From positions 1-60,431 of the forward strand of contig CABUXL010000010.1 in the NCBI GenBank assembly GCA_902495525.1: DNA of 60,431 bases, read 5' to 3'. This stretch comes from an uncultured Collinsella sp. Lineage in GTDB: Bacteria > Actinomycetota > Coriobacteriia > Coriobacteriales > Coriobacteriaceae. The notes under the pieces were generated by a model. It had not been told where the DNA came from, searched no databases, and worked only from the letters and a program-made list of their open reading frames with translations. The first letter of the stretch is position 1. Each line of letters opens with the position of its first letter. Below are positions 17,025-25,200 of this stretch, one piece after another. The translations under genes and the position numbers were made by a program.

Positions 17025-17906
17025 CTATACCTTCTCGGGAACGTACTTGCCCAAGAGGCCGGCAGGCTTGACGAGCAGGACGATGATCAAAACACCAAAG
17101 ACGATGGAGTTGGCAAGGCTCGTGGAAATGTAAGCCTGCGCCATCGCCTCGATGATGCCGATGAGAATGCCACCGACAAAGGCACCGGGGATGGAGCCGA
17201 TGCCGCCGAAAACGGCAGCGTCGAAGGCCTTGATGCCAGGCATGGCGCCCGTGGTGGGCTGCAGGACCGGCGAGTAGGAGCACAGCAGCACGCCGGCGAT
17301 GGCGGCAAGGGCGGAGCCGATGGCAAACGTCATCGAGATGGTGCGGTTGACGTTGATGCCCATGAGCTGAGCGGCGGCTTTGTCCTCGGACACGGCGCGC
17401 ATGGCCTTGCCCATCTTGGTCTTGCCTGTAAAGAACATCAGGCCGGCCATGATAACCAAGCAGGCGACGATGGTGACGAGCGAGACGGCGCTTACGTTAA
17501 ACTTGGCCAAGAACTCCGGCACCGGGAAGGTGACGAGCGAAGTAAAGTTCTTGGGCGTGGCGCCCCACAGAAGCTGCGCGGCGTTCTGCAGGAAGTAAGA
17601 CACGCCGATGGCCGTGATCAGAACGGCCAGCGGGCCTGCTTGGCGCAGCGGCTTATAGGCCAGACCCTCAATGAGAACACCGAGAACCGTGCAGACCACA
17701 CAAGAGAGAACTACAGATGCCCAGCCCGGGAGGCCGAGATACGACGTGGCGCAGAACGAGACATAGGCACCGACCATGATGACATCGCCGTGAGCGAAGT
17801 TGAGCATCTTGGCGATACCGTAGACCATGGTGTAGCCCAACGCGATGATGGCGTAGACGCTGCCCATGGACAGGCCGTTGACCAGGTATTGGATAAAGAC
17901 CGTCAT
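17025..17906 (-). CDS. livH: Branched-chain amino acid ABC transporter, permease LivH
   Basis: 293 residues, about eight membrane segments. The start MTVFIQYLVNGLSMGSVYAI and the GYTMVYGIAKMLNFAHGD segment are diagnostic of LivH, as are GKAMRAVSEDKAAAQLMGIN and the C-terminal KPAGLLGKY. The ATG at 17906 has GGGGG nine bases upstream; longer frames reach 17999 but lack a site and family resemblance. It is the first permease gene of livHMGF, 139 bases after the binding-protein gene, with hairpins in the gap. Confidence 0.93.
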   Translation of the reverse strand: MTVFIQYLVNGLSMGSVYAIIALGYTMVYGIAKMLNFAHGDVIMVGAYVSFCATSYLGLPGWASVVLSCVVCTVLGVLIEGLAYKPLRQAGPLAVLITAIGVSYFLQNAAQLLWGATPKNFTSLVTFPVPEFLAKFNVSAVSLVTIVACLVIMAGLMFFTGKTKMGKAMRAVSEDKAAAQLMGINVNRTISMTFAIGSALAAIAGVLLCSYSPVLQPTTGAMPGIKAFDAAVFGGIGSIPGAFVGGILIGIIEAMAQAYISTSLANSIVFGVLIIVLLVKPAGLLGKYVPEKV

Positions 17907-17952
17907 GTTCCACATCCCCCTTTCGAATAGGTTTCCAGTTAATGTATGAAAC

Positions 17953-18014
17953 AGGGACGTTACACTGTCCCTAGATACCAAGCAAGCAGGGAAGGCCAAA
18001 ACCTCCCCTGCTTG
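17953..18014 (-). terminator. Hairpins between the binding-protein gene and livH
   Basis: Two stem-loops lie in the 139-base gap: CAAGCAGGG/CCCTGCTTG (17983-18014) and AGGGAC/GTCCCT (17953-17972). Neither has a strong T-run. A leaky terminator or 3'-end stabiliser here would let the binding protein be made in excess over the membrane parts, which is common for such operons. The second hairpin also carries a GGGACAG core seen in other intergenic palindromes of the window. Confidence 0.5.
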
Positions 18015-18045
18015 GGATCAAAACCGCTCTATGTAAGGCGGCCAA

Positions 18046-19233
18046 TTAGGCCTGTACGTACTTGCCGTCGGTGATGACGTACGCCGTGGGCTCCTTCTGG
18101 ACCTGGCCCTTATCGTTCCAGGTGAGCTTGCCGGTCAGACCGTCAACGGTAATCTTGAGCATAGCCTTGGACAGCTTCTCGGCAGCCTCGGTCGGATCGG
18201 CGTCGACACCAAGACCGGCCTCCTTGACGGCCTCGGCCACCGCGTGCACGCCGTCGTAGGCGTCGGCGGCAAACTGGTCGGGGGTATCGCCGTACTTATC
18301 CTTGTAAGCGTTAACGAAGTCGGCGTTCTTCTCGTCGTCGGCGGAGAACGGGGTCATGAGCAGCAGACCCTCAGCAAGAGAGGTATCGAAGCCCTCAACG
18401 CCCAGGATGCCGTCCATGCCGTCGCAGCCCATCATCTTGACGTCGTAGCCCATGTCCTTGGCGTTCTTGAGCAGGACGGACGCCGGCGTGTAGTAGATCG
18501 GCGCAAAGATCATGGTGGCGCCGGCTTGCTTGGCCTTGGTCAGCTGGTTGGTAAAGCTCGTGGCGGAGTCGTCCTTAAAGGTCTCCTCGTCGACAATCTC
18601 GAGCTTGGACTCAGCGGCCTGGGCCTTAAAGGAATCTGCGATGCCCGAAGAATAGGCGTCGCCGGAGTTATAGAACAGCACGAACTTCTCGTCCGCATAC
18701 TTCTGCGCCAGGAACTTGGCAGCGTTGACACCCTGGTTGGGGTCGGTGAAGCAAACCTGGAAGACGCAATCCTTGCCGTCGGTGACGTCCTCGGAGGACG
18801 CGGACGGGGTGATCATGAACGTCTTGGGGTCGTTACCGCACTCTGCGGCAACGGCAACCGACGCACCCGTGGTGGTCGGACCGACGAGGGCCTGCATGCC
18901 CCAGTCGAGCAGGGTGTTGAAGGCGTTGACGGCCTTCTCGCCATCGGCCTGGTCGTCCTCGGCCTTGCTGGCAAGCGGCAGCTCCTTGGTCGAGAAATCC
19001 TTGCAGCCAAGCTCGACACCCTGGGTAACGGACTTGCCGTAGGACGCGTTGGCGCCGGTCAGCGGGCCGATGGTGCCGATCTTAAACGAAGCGTCGCTCG
19101 AAGCGGAACCGCTGTCGCCGCCGTTGGAGGAGCAGCCAGCTAGAATGGACATCGCCCCCAGACCTGCTGCGCTCGCGATAACGCTCCTGCGATTCATAAC
19201 AGGGTTCAATGACTTACCGGTGAGGCTCGACAT
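18046..19233 (-). CDS. Branched-chain amino acid-type substrate-binding lipoprotein (copy 1)
   Basis: 395 residues, LivJ/LivK-type type I periplasmic binding fold (FKIGTIGPLTGANASYG at the start of the mature domain). The N-terminus has an RR pair (MNRRSVIA), a hydrophobic stretch and lipobox LAGC with Cys34, so it is an exported lipoprotein that may use the Tat route. It captures the ligand outside the membrane for LivHMGF. AGGAGAG precedes the ATG; a GTCGGGT/ACCCGAC hairpin (19255-19275) lies just upstream of it. It is clearly paralogous to the gene at 19503-20669 over the whole length. Confidence 0.9.
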   Translation of the reverse strand: MSSLTGKSLNPVMNRRSVIASAAGLGAMSILAGCSSNGGDSGSASSDASFKIGTIGPLTGANASYGKSVTQGVELGCKDFSTKELPLASKAEDDQADGEKAVNAFNTLLDWGMQALVGPTTTGASVAVAAECGNDPKTFMITPSASSEDVTDGKDCVFQVCFTDPNQGVNAAKFLAQKYADEKFVLFYNSGDAYSSGIADSFKAQAAESKLEIVDEETFKDDSATSFTNQLTKAKQAGATMIFAPIYYTPASVLLKNAKDMGYDVKMMGCDGMDGILGVEGFDTSLAEGLLLMTPFSADDEKNADFVNAYKDKYGDTPDQFAADAYDGVHAVAEAVKEAGLGVDADPTEAAEKLSKAMLKITVDGLTGKLTWNDKGQVQKEPTAYVITDGKYVQA

Positions 19234-19502
19234 GCGGCTCTCCTCTCAAATCTCGTCGGGTTTCGGTTACCCGACAGGCCATCCTTCGCCGTGTTCGGCG
19301 TTCGCAAAATACTAGACGCTTTAGTTAAGGAAAGTGGCGATTATTTCAACTTTTCTTTGGATTTGTTCATTTATCCATAGTTCTGCGTATTTCTATTATT
19401 TTATGCAGTATTGTCACTTTATTATGTAAAAGTAATGTTTCCGTTCTGTTACAGGCGTCCTTGTCCTGAATAAAACGGCCCCACCGGTGTCGTTATATGC
19501 AC
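19234..19502 (-). promoter_or_regulatory. AT-rich regulatory gap between the two binding-protein genes
   Basis: The 269-base gap is markedly AT-rich at 19310-19470, unlike its surroundings, and contains no gene. It probably carries the promoter for the copy-1 lipoprotein and livHMGF on the minus strand. Candidate -10-like tracts (for example TATTTT, TATAAC) are too many to single one out. The 7-bp hairpin at 19255-19275 is a possible control site. Confidence 0.5.
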
Positions 19503-20669
19503 TTAGGCGGCGATGTACTTGCCATCCAGAATCACATAGGCCGTAGCGGGCTTTTCGACCTGGCCCTCGTCGTTCCACGTCAGCTCGCCTGTCAGGCCCT
19601 CGATTTTGATCTTGCGCATGGCACGGGCAAGGTCGCCGGCAATGTCGGCACCGTCGGCCGTAATGTCGATGCCCGCCTTATCGATAGCCTCGACAATTGC
19701 GTGGACGCAGTCATAAGCATCGGCGGCAAACTGGTTAGGCGTCTCGTCGTAGGCATCCTTATAGGCCTTGACGAAGTCGGCATTCTTCTCATCGTCGGCA
19801 GAGAACGGGGTCATGAGCAGCACGCCCTCGGCAAGAGAGGTGTCGAAGCCCTCAACGGAGAGCAGGCCGTCCATGCCGTCGGTACCCATGAGCGTCATGT
19901 CGTAGCCCATGTCCTTGGCGTTTTTGAGCAAAACAGACGCAGGCGTGTAGTAGATCGGGGCAAAGATAAGCGTGGCGCCGGCCTCCTTGGCCTTGGTGAG
20001 CTGGTTGGTAAAGCTCGTGGAGGAATCGTCCTTAAAGGTCTCGGTATCGACGATGTCGAGCTTGGACGCCTTGGCCTGCTCGGCAAAAGCGTCGGCAACG
20101 CCCGAGCTATACGTATCGCCGGAGTTGTAGAACAGGGCGATCTTGGCATCCGCGTACTTCTCGGCCAAGAACTTCGCGGCGCTGGCGCCCATGGTGGGAT
20201 CGGTGAAGCAAACCTGAAAGACCGTGGTCTTATCCTTGGTGACGTCGAGCGACGAGGCCGAAGGCGTGACCATGAGCATATCGTCGGCGATCTCGCCCGA
20301 GACGGCGACGGCGGCACCGGTGGTAACGGGGCCGACGAGTGCCTGCATGCCCCAGTCGCACAGGGTATTGAAGGCGTTGATAGCCTTCTCGCCGTCGGCG
20401 ACGTCATCCTCGGACTTAAGCGAGAGTTTGAGGTCCTTGGTCGAGAAATCCTTGGCGGCGAGCTTGGCACCCTTCTCGGCCGAAACGCCATAGGTTGCCG
20501 CGGCGCCGGTCAGAGGGCCGATGACACCGATCTTGAAGGTCTTGCCGTCATCGGCGGAGCCGCCGTCCGAGCCACCCGACGAGCAACCAGCGAGTGCGGC
20601 GGCGGTGCCGAGCGCCGCGGCGCCGGCGAGAAAGTTCCTACGGCTGAGCGTGCTGTTGATGTTGAACAT
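19503..20669 (-). CDS. Branched-chain amino acid-type substrate-binding lipoprotein (copy 2)
   Basis: 388 residues with the same fold and order as copy 1 (FKIGVIGPLTGAAATYG). The signal region has the twin-arginine-like SRRNFLAG, a hydrophobic stretch and lipobox LAGC with Cys29. Long stretches match copy 1 nearly word for word (the IFAPIYYTPASVLLKNAKDM region, LMTPFSADDEKNADFV), which indicates a tandem duplication; differences cluster at the surface and near the start of the mature protein. It may widen the ligand range of the shared LivHMGF. GGGGG lies upstream of the ATG. Confidence 0.9.
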   Translation of the reverse strand: MFNINSTLSRRNFLAGAAALGTAAALAGCSSGGSDGGSADDGKTFKIGVIGPLTGAAATYGVSAEKGAKLAAKDFSTKDLKLSLKSEDDVADGEKAINAFNTLCDWGMQALVGPVTTGAAVAVSGEIADDMLMVTPSASSLDVTKDKTTVFQVCFTDPTMGASAAKFLAEKYADAKIALFYNSGDTYSSGVADAFAEQAKASKLDIVDTETFKDDSSTSFTNQLTKAKEAGATLIFAPIYYTPASVLLKNAKDMGYDMTLMGTDGMDGLLSVEGFDTSLAEGVLLMTPFSADDEKNADFVKAYKDAYDETPNQFAADAYDCVHAIVEAIDKAGIDITADGADIAGDLARAMRKIKIEGLTGELTWNDEGQVEKPATAYVILDGKYIAA

Positions 20670-20923
20670 GGTGTCCCCCTTTTTTTTCGCTGGCCGCGGT
20701 GCGGCCGTCTTGCGGTACGGGGCAAACCTTATGGCGCAAACGTTGACAGTTTGTTACGGAGTTTCGTTTGTAGCGAGCATGTTTCCAATGTTTCCGCAGC
20801 GTTTCGGGGGTGCCGTTTTGTGCGACTCCTGTTGCCTGGCGAGCACGCGCCCTCGGTTCACGCTAGAATGCACTCAACCTTTAAGCGGTTAATCCATCCA
20901 TAAGATGCACGAAGGAGCTATCT

Positions 20924-22267
20924 ATGAGCGAACCCCTGCGCACCGTGAACGTCGGTCTGATCGGTCTGGGAACCGTCGGCGGCGGCGTGGCCCGTCTGAT
21001 CAAGAGCCACCACGATGAGTACCTGGCAGCCTACGGCATCGACCTTAAGCTGACCCGCGCCTGCGCGCTTGCTTGGGAGCAGGCCGAGGCAGCCGGTATT
21101 GAGCGTGAGGCCTTTACGAGCGACTGGCACGACGTCGTCACCGACCCCGCCGTCGACATCGTCGTCGAGCTGATCGGCGGCGAGCACCCCGCGACCGAGA
21201 TCTTTACCACCGCCTTCGAGAACGGCAAGCACGTCGTCTCTGCCAACAAGGCCCTGCTGGGCCGTCATGTCGAGACGCTCGCCAAGAAGGCGCGCGCGTG
21301 CGGCGTGCAGATTAAGTGCGAGGCCAGCTGCGGCGGCGGCATCCCCATTGTCAGCACGCTCGAGCACGACCTGGTGGGCAACAAGATCCTGACCATCGCT
21401 GGCATTCTCAACGGCACCACCAACTACATCCTGTCGCGCATGGACGCCGAGGGCGCCGATTACGCTGACGTGCTCGCCGACGCCCAGGCAAAGGGCTATG
21501 CCGAGGCCGACCCGTCCGCCGACGTCGACGGCTTCGACGCCGCCAGCAAGACGGCAATCCTCGCTTCCATCGGCTTTGGCACCCGCGTGACCACCGACGA
21601 TGTCTACCAGCAAGGTATCCGTACCATCGGCGCCGAAGACATTGCCCAGGCCCGCGAGCTCGGCTACACCATCAAGCTGCTGGGCATCGCACGCAACACC
21701 GACGCTGGCGTCGACGTCCGCGTGCATCCCACGCTGATCCCCGCCGACCACATGCTTGCCAAGGTCAACGGCGCCATGAACGCTGTCTACGTGGTAGGCG
21801 ACGCCGTGGGCGAGACCATGTTCTACGGTGCCGGCGCAGGCTCCTTCCCCACCGCGAGCGCCGTCGTGGGCGATATCCTGTCGCTCTCCGAGCAGATCAG
21901 CCGCGGCGTGGCTCCGCTGCCCGAGATTGAGCCCTATGGTCACAACCTCGCCTTTAAGCCCATGGACGAGCTCCAGACCAAGTACTATGTGCGCCTGAAG
22001 GTCGCCGACCGCGTGGGCGCCCTGTCCGAGACGGTCGACATCTTTGCCAAGCACAACATCTCGATCTCGCTCATCAACCAGGTCGAGGACGGCAAGTCGG
22101 GCGTCAGCGATGCTTGCTCGGTCATCTTCCTGACGCACCGCGCGCTCGAGAAGGACGTCCAGGCTGCCGCCGCCGAGCTTGCCAGCGTCGACTGCGTGGC
22201 CGAGGTCGCCAACGTCCTGCGCATCGAGGACGTCGAGGCATGGACCGAAGGCGTCATGGCGAACTAG
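20924..22267 (+). CDS. hom: Homoserine dehydrogenase
   Basis: Reduces aspartate semialdehyde to homoserine, the branch point to threonine and methionine. 447 residues: the Rossmann GLGTVGGG (14-21), the SANKALLGRH region, the catalytic domain with EASCGGGIPIV and NGTTNYILSRM, the AEADPSADVDGFDAASK segment, and a C-terminal ACT domain (about 350-440, YYVRLKVADRVGALSET) for threonine feedback. AAGGAG precedes the ATG. A TTGACA at 20743-20748 and a TAGAAT at 20864-20869 lie upstream but are not spaced as one promoter. Monocistronic, ending in a strong terminator. Confidence 0.95.
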   Translation: MSEPLRTVNVGLIGLGTVGGGVARLIKSHHDEYLAAYGIDLKLTRACALAWEQAEAAGIEREAFTSDWHDVVTDPAVDIVVELIGGEHPATEIFTTAFENGKHVVSANKALLGRHVETLAKKARACGVQIKCEASCGGGIPIVSTLEHDLVGNKILTIAGILNGTTNYILSRMDAEGADYADVLADAQAKGYAEADPSADVDGFDAASKTAILASIGFGTRVTTDDVYQQGIRTIGAEDIAQARELGYTIKLLGIARNTDAGVDVRVHPTLIPADHMLAKVNGAMNAVYVVGDAVGETMFYGAGAGSFPTASAVVGDILSLSEQISRGVAPLPEIEPYGHNLAFKPMDELQTKYYVRLKVADRVGALSETVDIFAKHNISISLINQVEDGKSGVSDACSVIFLTHRALEKDVQAAAAELASVDCVAEVANVLRIEDVEAWTEGVMAN

Positions 22268-22298
22268 CCCAACGCTCGCCTAGCAATACGCGCCTTGA

Positions 22299-22332
22299 GG
22301 GCTCCCGTCCGATGTGGGACGGGAGCCCTTTT
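22299..22332 (+). terminator. Terminator of hom
   Basis: GGGCTCCCGTCC and GGACGGGAGCCC pair perfectly across a six-base loop, followed by TTTT. It begins 31 bases after the hom stop. Confidence 0.92.
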
Positions 22333-22481
22333 GTCACCTGCCCTAAGCACAACGGCAAAGCACATTTGCGCGAGCCGCTCATCGGTAACGCGGGCTACCG
22401 TTCACCGATATGCAAACGCGGCCGATTCCGACTACCGCTACGCTGTGCTGCGAATGTCCGCCCGCGATGAGAGGAAGCACC

Positions 22482-23231
22482 ATGTTGCTCGAGGGCAAGA
22501 AAGCAATCATCACCGGAGGCACACGCGGTATCGGCTATGCCATCGCCTGCCGTTTTATCGAGGAAGGCGCTGCCGTCACCGTCTTTGGCTCGCGCCAGGA
22601 GACTGCCGACACGGCCGTTGAGAAGCTGACAGCCGCCTATCCCGACGCCAAGGTCTGGGGTCGCTCCTGCGATCTCACCTCGCTCGAAGCCGTGACCGAG
22701 GCCTTTACCCAGGCTGCCGCTGACATGGGCGGCTTGGACACGGTCGTCAACAATGCCGGCATCTCCCAGCGCTCGCCGCTCCTTAACTATACGGCCGAGG
22801 AGTTCGCAAAGGTCATGGACCTTAACGTCGTCGCCGTCTTTAATGGCCACCAGGCTGCCGCCAAGATCATGACCGAGGCCGGCCACGGCGGCACCATCAC
22901 TACCACAAGCTCGATGGTCGCCAAGTACGGCCAGCCCTCCGGCGTCGGTTACCCCACGTCCAAGTTTGCCGTCAACGGTATGGTCCAGTCGCTCTCGCGC
23001 GAGCTCGCTCCCATGGGCATCCGCGTCAACGCCGTCGCCCCCGGCGTGACTAAGACCGACATGGTCGCCAACCTGCCCGAAGAGGTCATCAAGCCCATCA
23101 TCGCCACCATTCCGCTGGGTCGCATGGGCGAGCCCGAGGATGTCGCCAACGCCTTTGTTTTCCTGGCGAGCGACATGTCCTCCTATGTCACGGGCGCCGT
23201 GCTCCCCGTCGACGGAGCCGCCCGCTCCTAA
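22482..23231 (+). CDS. Short-chain dehydrogenase/reductase, BaiA-like
   Basis: 249 residues, classical SDR: cofactor motif TGGTRGIG (11-18), NNAG (90-93), catalytic Ser144, Tyr157 and Lys161 (GYPTSK). The protein as a whole, including the TGGTRGIG context, the VGYPTSK site, VAPGVTKTDM and a C-terminal VDGAARS, recalls BaiA-type 3-alpha-hydroxysteroid dehydrogenases of bile-acid-transforming clostridia more than FabG. That is from memory, not a search. The ATG at 22482 has AGAGGAAG upstream. No other bai genes are near, so a general 3-oxoacyl or polyol dehydrogenase role is also possible. Confidence 0.75.
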   Translation: MLLEGKKAIITGGTRGIGYAIACRFIEEGAAVTVFGSRQETADTAVEKLTAAYPDAKVWGRSCDLTSLEAVTEAFTQAAADMGGLDTVVNNAGISQRSPLLNYTAEEFAKVMDLNVVAVFNGHQAAAKIMTEAGHGGTITTTSSMVAKYGQPSGVGYPTSKFAVNGMVQSLSRELAPMGIRVNAVAPGVTKTDMVANLPEEVIKPIIATIPLGRMGEPEDVANAFVFLASDMSSYVTGAVLPVDGAARS

Positions 23232-23276
23232 GGAGCCACAAGCTTTGGCTTCAAGTTTCAACATAGCTCAACCAAA

Positions 23277-23315
23277 AAGGCGCGCCGTCTGAATCAACTA
23301 CAGACAGCGCGCCTT
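23277..23315. terminator. Bidirectional terminator between the SDR and antiporter genes
   Basis: AAGGCGCGC and GCGCGCCTT with GTCTG/CAGAC form a long stem with one mismatch. The plus strand continues TTCTCCTG (weak), the minus strand TTTTTGG (stronger). The two flanking genes are convergent, so it can serve both. Confidence 0.85.
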
Positions 23316-23358
23316 CTCCTGTTATGAAAGGGAAACTATGTCCCAGTATTTCGGATCA

Positions 23359-23410
23359 GAACGGGGCACGGTTTCCCCCAGGACCTCCTTGCGGAAACCA
23401 CATCCCGTTC
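23359..23410. repeat. Interrupted palindrome GAACGGG-n4-GGTTTCC
   Basis: GAACGGG and GGTTTCC at 23359-23377 face GGAAACC and CCCGTTC at 23393-23410, so two perfect 7-bp stems flank a four-base internal mismatch on each side. It lies in the convergent gap between the SDR and antiporter genes, separate from the terminator. Together with the GGGAC-containing bases on either side it looks like a REP-type element. Confidence 0.55.
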
Positions 23411-23453
23411 CGAGCCTTCAAAGCGGGACGCGGCTTCCCCGAGAAAGTATCGA

Positions 23454-25016
23454 CTACTTACCGTCGTCGTCTTCGGCTTCTTCGCGCGCATAGAGCTCCA
23501 GCATGCGGCGGCGGTATTCGCGCACAGCGAGCTTGGCGCGCTCCAGGCGGCGGCGCTCACGCGGAGTCAGCTCGGACGGGTCGACCTCGTCTCCATAGGT
23601 CTTATCGGCAAGCAGGTGCGCCGCGTCCACGATGCGGGCATCGATGTGGCCGCTCGCTGCCTCGGCGGAAAGACGCTCGGCAATCGTATCGAGCGTAGGC
23701 AGGCCCTCGAATACGCGACCATGGCCATGCGAGGTCAGCAGCTCGTGCTCGCGCGCGAGCAAGCTCGCTAGGTCGTGGTGGGCGCGCAAGATGTCGAGCG
23801 CATCGGATGGATGCTCGGCAACCTCTGCCACGGCGGCGACCGGTGCGGCATCCACCACGCGGTAGAAGAGCTGCGCGAGCAATGGCATCAAGAACACCGT
23901 GATGGCACCGGCGGCAACCATGACCGACGCAATATCTTGCGACAGCGCGCCCGCGTTGACGGCAACGCTCGTAACGGCAACGATGATCGGCAGCGCCGTG
24001 GTGCAGTACAGGGCCACGGTAATGCGACCATACGCCGACACATCGCGCGTCGCAGGACAAATGCTCATGGAAATAAGAATAGGCACGGCACGAATAATCA
24101 ACAACGCCACGATAAAGCCCACGAGCAGACCCGGGCGCGACGCCACGGCCGTCAGATCGATCTTTGCGCCCGATACGGTAAAGAACACCGGAATCAAAAA
24201 ACCGTAGGCCAGACCGTCGAGCTTGGTCTCGAGCGTATGGTTGCCCTCGGGGATGATATAGCGCAGGACAAAGCCGGCGGCAAAAGAACCCAACACGATG
24301 TCGAGATCAAAGACGGCCGAGAACGCCACGAGCGTGACCAGGATGAGCACCGTCAGGCGCACGAAGGTCTGCGACGTGGTATCGGCGCGCTCCTCGACAA
24401 ACGCAAAGAAGCGGCTGCCGACGCGCTTGGAGCGGCTTGGGACCACGGCAAGCAACACGCAGACCACCGCAAACAGGCCAAGAATCACGAGCGTTTGGAT
24501 GCCGGTACGGGCAGACAGCAGCACCGACATGGCAAGCACGGGGCCGAGCTCGCCCCAGGTGCCATACGCGAGAATCGAGTCGCCCACGCGCGTTCCGACA
24601 AGTGAACGCTCACGCATGATGGGCACGAGCGTGCCGAGCGCCGTAGAAGTGAGGGCAAGCGTCACGGCGATACCGTCGAAATGACTGACCGAGAACCACG
24701 GGGTAAAGCGCACGGCAAGCCAGGCGATACCAAACGTGACGACCCACGTCGCCAAGCCGTAGCGCCCCTCGACGCCCGTGATGCTCTTGGGGTCGATCTC
24801 AAAGCCGGCAAGCAGGAACAAAAAGGCCAGACCGAGCTCGGACACAAGCGAGACCTCGGCATCTACATGGATGACGCCGAGCATATGGGGTCCCAGCACC
24901 GCGCCGAGCACGAGCAAAAAGACCGTCTCGGGAACGGGTTTTCCAGGAATCGCCGAGGCGATAAAAGGACTCGCAAAGGCCACGAGTGCGATGATGGCGA
25001 GCGAAACGAATGCCAT
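23454..25016 (-). CDS. CPA2-type cation:proton antiporter
   Basis: 520 residues. The first ~390 form about 12 membrane segments of the Na+/H+ exchanger (KefB/GerN-like) family: PETVFLLVLGAVLGPHMLG, SELGLAFLFLLAGFEIDP and FDLDIVLGSFAAGFVLRYII, a discontinuous-helix region with Asp residues typical of this family. The C-terminal ~130 residues are charged and helical, without the RCK/TrkA nucleotide-binding domain found in KefB. It likely exchanges Na+ or K+ for protons; which ion cannot be told. Monocistronic on the minus strand. Confidence 0.85.
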   Translation of the reverse strand: MAFVSLAIIALVAFASPFIASAIPGKPVPETVFLLVLGAVLGPHMLGVIHVDAEVSLVSELGLAFLFLLAGFEIDPKSITGVEGRYGLATWVVTFGIAWLAVRFTPWFSVSHFDGIAVTLALTSTALGTLVPIMRERSLVGTRVGDSILAYGTWGELGPVLAMSVLLSARTGIQTLVILGLFAVVCVLLAVVPSRSKRVGSRFFAFVEERADTTSQTFVRLTVLILVTLVAFSAVFDLDIVLGSFAAGFVLRYIIPEGNHTLETKLDGLAYGFLIPVFFTVSGAKIDLTAVASRPGLLVGFIVALLIIRAVPILISMSICPATRDVSAYGRITVALYCTTALPIIVAVTSVAVNAGALSQDIASVMVAAGAITVFLMPLLAQLFYRVVDAAPVAAVAEVAEHPSDALDILRAHHDLASLLAREHELLTSHGHGRVFEGLPTLDTIAERLSAEAASGHIDARIVDAAHLLADKTYGDEVDPSELTPRERRRLERAKLAVREYRRRMLELYAREEAEDDDGK

Positions 25017-25200
25017 GTGATGCCTTTCTCTTGATTGCGCATCACTGTAGCACCCTCGCCGTCCTCAACGCGCCACGAGCTGTCGTATCATAGTGAGGTT
25101 TACAAACATGTGGCTCAAGGCGACCGCAGGGCAGACCCCGCAAACCGACCGCTGCCGCATACCGTACCGTACGCCCAACCGATCAGGAAGGCAGGAACCA

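Noticed and set aside
15888..17930. 680-residue open frame on the plus strand opposite livM and livH
   Set aside because: It mirrors the GC-rich codon pattern of the true genes; its product is His/Asp/Gly-rich with no family resemblance, no ribosome-binding site, and livMH are certain.
20918..22138. 406-residue frame opposite hom
   Set aside because: Shadow frame; hom has all catalytic motifs and a proper ribosome-binding site.
22482..23231. The Collinsella 7-beta-hydroxysteroid dehydrogenase
   Set aside because: The N-terminus and active-site context differ from what I recall of that enzyme; it looks more like BaiA or FabG.
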